This document shows, piece by piece, positions 4,902 to 7,781 of a stretch of DNA of 7,781 bases; within the stretch, counting starts at the first letter, position 1; each line of letters opens with the position of its first letter. This DNA is from Anaerolineales bacterium (GTDB lineage Bacteria > Chloroflexota > Anaerolineae > Anaerolineales > Villigracilaceae): assembly GCA_025938055.1 (NCBI GenBank), contig JAICQC010000217.1, forward strand, positions 1-7,781, read 5' to 3'. The notes below the pieces were generated by a model that saw only the letters and a list, made by a program, of their open reading frames with translations, was not told where the DNA came from and did not search any database. The translations under genes and the position numbers were made by a program.

Positions 4902-6719
4902 ATGGGTTTCTTTGCCGGACTAAACGACGAGAAATATGACCGCCAGTACACAGATCGTGAACTGATGCGGCGCATCTTTGAATATTTCAAGCCACAGAGG
5001 GCGCGGCTGATGTGGGTGCTCGCGCTTGTGCTTGTGTTGGCGGGCATCGGCGCAGCACTGCCGGTGGTTGTTGCACGCATGGTGGATCTGCTGGAGGAAC
5101 AGCCTTCTCTGCAGGCGATCAGCGTGGTGGCAGTGGTGGTTTTGCTGATCGGAGTTGGGCTGTGGGGTGTGAACTGGGCGCGGCGCAGCCTCGTGGTACG
5201 CGCGGTGGGAGATGTAGTCCTGGACCTGCGGACGCGCGCCTTTCGGGCGGCAGCGGAGCATGACCTGTCCTTTTATGACCAGTTCTCCTCGGGGCGCATT
5301 GTCTCGCGCATTACCTCAGATACCCACGACTTTGGTCAATTGGTGGTCATCATAACGGACGTCGGTGCTCAGATCGTTCAGGCGATCATACTGGGCGTCG
5401 TGTTGTTCCGCACTGACCTGAAATTATCCCTGATGCTGATGGTGTTTCTGCCGATCATCTTTGCCATTGCGGGTGCATTCCGAGTGATGGCGCGGCGCGT
5501 CACGAAGCGCGGCATGAAGGCGATGGCAGACGTGAACGCGGCGATCAAAGAAACGATTAGCGGCATTTCGATTGCCAAGAACTTCCGTCAGGAAGACAGT
5601 ATCTTCAAATCGTTCGACGAATCCAACCAGCAGTCCTATCAGGTCAACGTGCAGCGCGGCTTTGTGCTCTCGCTGGTCTTCCCCACCCTCAACGCGCTGG
5701 GCGGCATCTTCGTGGCGATCCTGATCTACGTTGGCGGGTTGAGCGCGGCGCAGGGCATCGTCACGGTGGGCGCGTGGTACCTCTTCATCATGAGCCTCGA
5801 CCAGTTCTTCTTCCCGGTGCTCAATCTCTCCTCATTCTGGGCGCAGATCCAGGCAGGGCTTTCGGCGGCGGAACGCGCCTTCGCGTTGATCGATGCCGAC
5901 CCGAACGTCGTCCAAACGGATACACGCGATGTACCTGTCCTACATGGAAAGATCCATTTCGACGATATCCAATTCCGCTATGTGGATAATGAACCGGTTC
6001 TGGCTGATTTCAACCTGCTCGTCCAGCCCGGGGAGACTCTCGCGCTGGTGGGACACACCGGCGCGGGGAAGTCGTCGATTGCGAAGCTGGTGGCGCGCTT
6101 CTACGAATATCAGCAGGGACGCCTGTTGATCGACGATCAGGACATCCGCACCTTCGACCTGGCGCAGTACCGCCGCCAGCTGGGAATTGTGTCGCAGGTG
6201 CCGTTCCTTTTCTCGGGGACGGTGGCAGATAACATCCGTTATGCCGCGCCGGACGTGAGCGATGAGGACATCCTGACCATGGCGCGCAAGATCGGTGAGG
6301 GGGAATGGCTAGAGACGCTCCCGAACGGGATCCAGACCGAGGTTGGCGAACGCGGCGGGCGCCTCTCGATGGGGCAGCGCCAGCTCGTGGCATTGATGCG
6401 GGTTCTGATGCAGAAGCCTGCCATCTTCATTCTGGACGAAGCCACTGCCAGCATCGACCCGTTCACCGAGTGGCAGATCCAGCAGGCACTGAACCTGATC
6501 CTGAAACATTCGACCAGCATCCTGATCGCGCACCGTCTGTCCACCGTCAAAGCCGCGGACCGCATCGTGGTGATGGAAAAGGGACGCATCATTGAAGAGG
6601 GGAATCACAACGGCTTGCTCGAACAGGGCGGGCATTACGCGACGCTCTACAACACCTATTTCCGCCATCAAAGCCTGGCGTATGTGGAAAAGGCACGGGA
6701 ACTGGTTGGGGATGATTGA
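4902..6719 (+). CDS. ABC exporter half-transporter with consensus catalytic Glu (TM288/BmrD-like subunit)
   Basis: A 605-residue type I ABC exporter subunit: a soluble N-terminus, six hydrophobic segments between about residues 36 and 310, then the ATPase domain. Motifs are A-loop Tyr360, Walker A GHTGAGKS (384-391, Lys390), Q-loop Gln432, signature LSMGQ (488-492), Walker B FILDE with catalytic Glu513, and H-loop His544. The signature has Met490 in place of the usual Gly. In a heterodimer with the preceding gene product, this altered signature faces the partner's Asp-bearing Walker B site. Its own Glu-bearing site faces the partner's intact LSGGQ. This is the pattern of heterodimeric exporters such as TM287/288, BmrCD and LmrCD. 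ATG 4902 has only a weak GAAAG upstream, inside the palindromic element. The gene is 83 bp behind its partner on the same strand, and no clear terminator follows it before the convergent WD40 gene. The substrate is unknown. Confidence 0.95.
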   Translation: MGFFAGLNDEKYDRQYTDRELMRRIFEYFKPQRARLMWVLALVLVLAGIGAALPVVVARMVDLLEEQPSLQAISVVAVVVLLIGVGLWGVNWARRSLVVRAVGDVVLDLRTRAFRAAAEHDLSFYDQFSSGRIVSRITSDTHDFGQLVVIITDVGAQIVQAIILGVVLFRTDLKLSLMLMVFLPIIFAIAGAFRVMARRVTKRGMKAMADVNAAIKETISGISIAKNFRQEDSIFKSFDESNQQSYQVNVQRGFVLSLVFPTLNALGGIFVAILIYVGGLSAAQGIVTVGAWYLFIMSLDQFFFPVLNLSSFWAQIQAGLSAAERAFALIDADPNVVQTDTRDVPVLHGKIHFDDIQFRYVDNEPVLADFNLLVQPGETLALVGHTGAGKSSIAKLVARFYEYQQGRLLIDDQDIRTFDLAQYRRQLGIVSQVPFLFSGTVADNIRYAAPDVSDEDILTMARKIGEGEWLETLPNGIQTEVGERGGRLSMGQRQLVALMRVLMQKPAIFILDEATASIDPFTEWQIQQALNLILKHSTSILIAHRLSTVKAADRIVVMEKGRIIEEGNHNGLLEQGGHYATLYNTYFRHQSLAYVEKARELVGDD

Positions 6720-6767
6720 CTGAGGGAAGCGAGATTTTTCTCATAGGAGATCGTGTTTGTGCCTATT

Positions 6768-7781
6768 TCAAGGTCGAGAAGGGCATTGCTCCACGTGCAG
6801 ATACTGTTGGCATTCCTCAGTCGTCAGCGAGCGCGTTACGCGCGATTCCGCCAACGTGAACAGATCCTCAATTCGTGGCAGGTAGACCTGGGTCTCGCCG
6901 GTAATCATGGACAGGATGAGGCGCCTGCTATCCGGCGTAAAGCTGGCTCGAAAGGATCCGCCTGAAGTGGGGATTGTGAGCAATAGCTCGCCACTCTTTG
7001 AATCCCAGAACCGCAGTGTATTGTCATTATTTCCCGTCGCAATGAGGTTCCCATCCGGGCTGAAAGCAATTGCCCAGACACTCGCGCCCGCCCCCGACAG
7101 GGTCAACAGCTCTTTGCCTGTCTGGATGTCCCAAATTTTTGCCGTGCGATCAAAACTGCCCGACGCAAGACGCGTCCCGTCTGGACTAAAGACTACTCTG
7201 CCCGCAAAGTGGGTGTGCCCGGTGAATGTTTTGAGTTCTTTTCCCGTTTCCGCATCCCATAGCTTTACAGAGTTGTCCTGGCTCGTCGTCGCGAGCGATT
7301 TTCCATCAGGGCTGAAACTAACAGTAAAGAGCGGAGCCCCATGGCCCTCCAACGTCAGTAATTCTCTTCCGTTGTTCTCAAGATCATAGATCTTTGCCGT
7401 ATTACCCGGACCAATTGCGGCGAAACGCGTCCCATCGGGGCTGAGCGAAGATGCTCCTATAGGGGACTGTCCAGGCGTCCCTTCTGCTAAGTTGAACTGG
7501 AGCAGTTGTTTGCCACTAGCCGTATCGGTGATCGTTGCAACAAGATTGGTCTGATCAATCCCAGCACTCAAAGAACAATCAGGAGTAAAAACCACCGTTC
7601 CAAAGACCTGACCCGGTCCGGCAGGATGGGAGGACAATTGCCGCTCGAGCGGAGTCAAGGGATCAGAGAGTTCAACTACACTGGCTGTCTCAGGAAACTG
7701 CCAAGAATGAATTTGCACATCGCCTGCTCCCGCAACTGCGGCTGTGTGTAATCTCGTACCCTCGGGCCCAAGACAGTGCCA
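6768..7781 (-). CDS. WD40 beta-propeller protein, C-terminal part
   Basis: The minus-strand frame is open from the window edge (7781) to TGA 6770-6768, giving 337 residues with no start; an internal GTG at 7718 is not credible as a start. About seven WD40 units are visible, with hallmarks FSPDGKSLATTSQDNSVKLWD, FSPDGTRLASGSFDRTAKIWD and FSPDGNLIATGNNDNTLRFWD in the best-preserved central units. Flanking units are degenerate. The last blade leads into LFTLAESRVTRSLTTEECQQYLH, a tail I recall from large Chloroflexota WD40 proteins. Such propellers are protein-interaction platforms. In this phylum they are often the C-terminal part of multidomain proteins (NTPase, kinase or regulator fused to WD40), but the N-terminal partner here is off the window, so the role is open. 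The gene is convergent with the ABC genes, with a 48-bp gap that holds no convincing terminator. Confidence 0.93.
   Translation of the reverse strand, partial: WHCLGPEGTRLHTAAVAGAGDVQIHSWQFPETASVVELSDPLTPLERQLSSHPAGPGQVFGTVVFTPDCSLSAGIDQTNLVATITDTASGKQLLQFNLAEGTPGQSPIGASSLSPDGTRFAAIGPGNTAKIYDLENNGRELLTLEGHGAPLFTVSFSPDGKSLATTSQDNSVKLWDAETGKELKTFTGHTHFAGRVVFSPDGTRLASGSFDRTAKIWDIQTGKELLTLSGAGASVWAIAFSPDGNLIATGNNDNTLRFWDSKSGELLLTIPTSGGSFRASFTPDSRRLILSMITGETQVYLPRIEDLFTLAESRVTRSLTTEECQQYLHVEQCPSRP

Noticed and set aside
6731..6742. GAGA-TTTT-TCTC hairpin as a terminator after the ABC genes
   Set aside because: The stem is only 4 bp with no GC-rich part, so it is too weak to call.
6768..7718. A complete 316-residue WD40 gene starting at GTG 7718
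   Set aside because: The frame stays open and WD40-like to the window edge (GPEGTRLHTAA...), so the GTG is internal and the gene is partial.
1..7781. CRISPR array, tRNA/rRNA gene, insertion sequence or integrase
   Set aside because: No direct-repeat/spacer pattern, cloverleaf, rRNA-like sequence or transposase-like protein was seen on either strand.

Overview
This window looks like chromosomal DNA of a bacterium of moderate GC content. My best guess is the Chloroflexota, class Anaerolineae. The basis is gene style: a WD40 protein with an ESRVTRSLTTEECQ-type tail, a GH1 glycosidase, a tiny two-helix membrane protein, and dyad-rich intergenic DNA. This is recognition from memory and has not been searched.

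Layout. (1) 1-755 (+): the C-terminal half of a GH1 beta-glycosidase, cut by the window edge. (2) 751-2575 (+): a two-gene unit. A perfect TATAAT box contains the glycosidase stop codon. It precedes a 268-aa protein with a sigma-70 region-4-like helix-turn-helix, a coiled coil and a conserved C-terminal module I cannot name. That gene overlaps by 4 bp (TTGA) a 322-aa kinase of the streptomycin 6-kinase / APH(6) family. A perfect 10-bp-stem hairpin closes the unit. (3) 2621-2767 (-): a 48-aa two-helix membrane protein gene with a good ribosome binding site, convergent with the kinase. (4) 2773-3030: a gene-free stretch with several inverted repeats and a probable promoter for the next gene. (5) 3031-6719 (+): two type I ABC exporter half-transporters. 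They carry complementary ATP-site defects, as expected for one heterodimeric exporter with one degenerate and one consensus site. Between them lies a 79-bp palindromic element built of degenerate 7-bp repeats. (6) 6768-7781 (-): the C-terminal part of a WD40 beta-propeller protein, running off the window and convergent with the exporter genes.

How the genes work together. The two ABC genes almost certainly form one machine. The HTH/coiled-coil protein and the kinase are probably co-expressed and translationally coupled, but a functional link is only inferred. The glycosidase, the small membrane protein and the WD40 protein appear to be separate transcription units. I see no RNA gene, CRISPR array, transposase or integrase. 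The least explained items are the HTH/coiled-coil protein with its kinase partner, and the heptad-repeat palindrome between the ABC genes.
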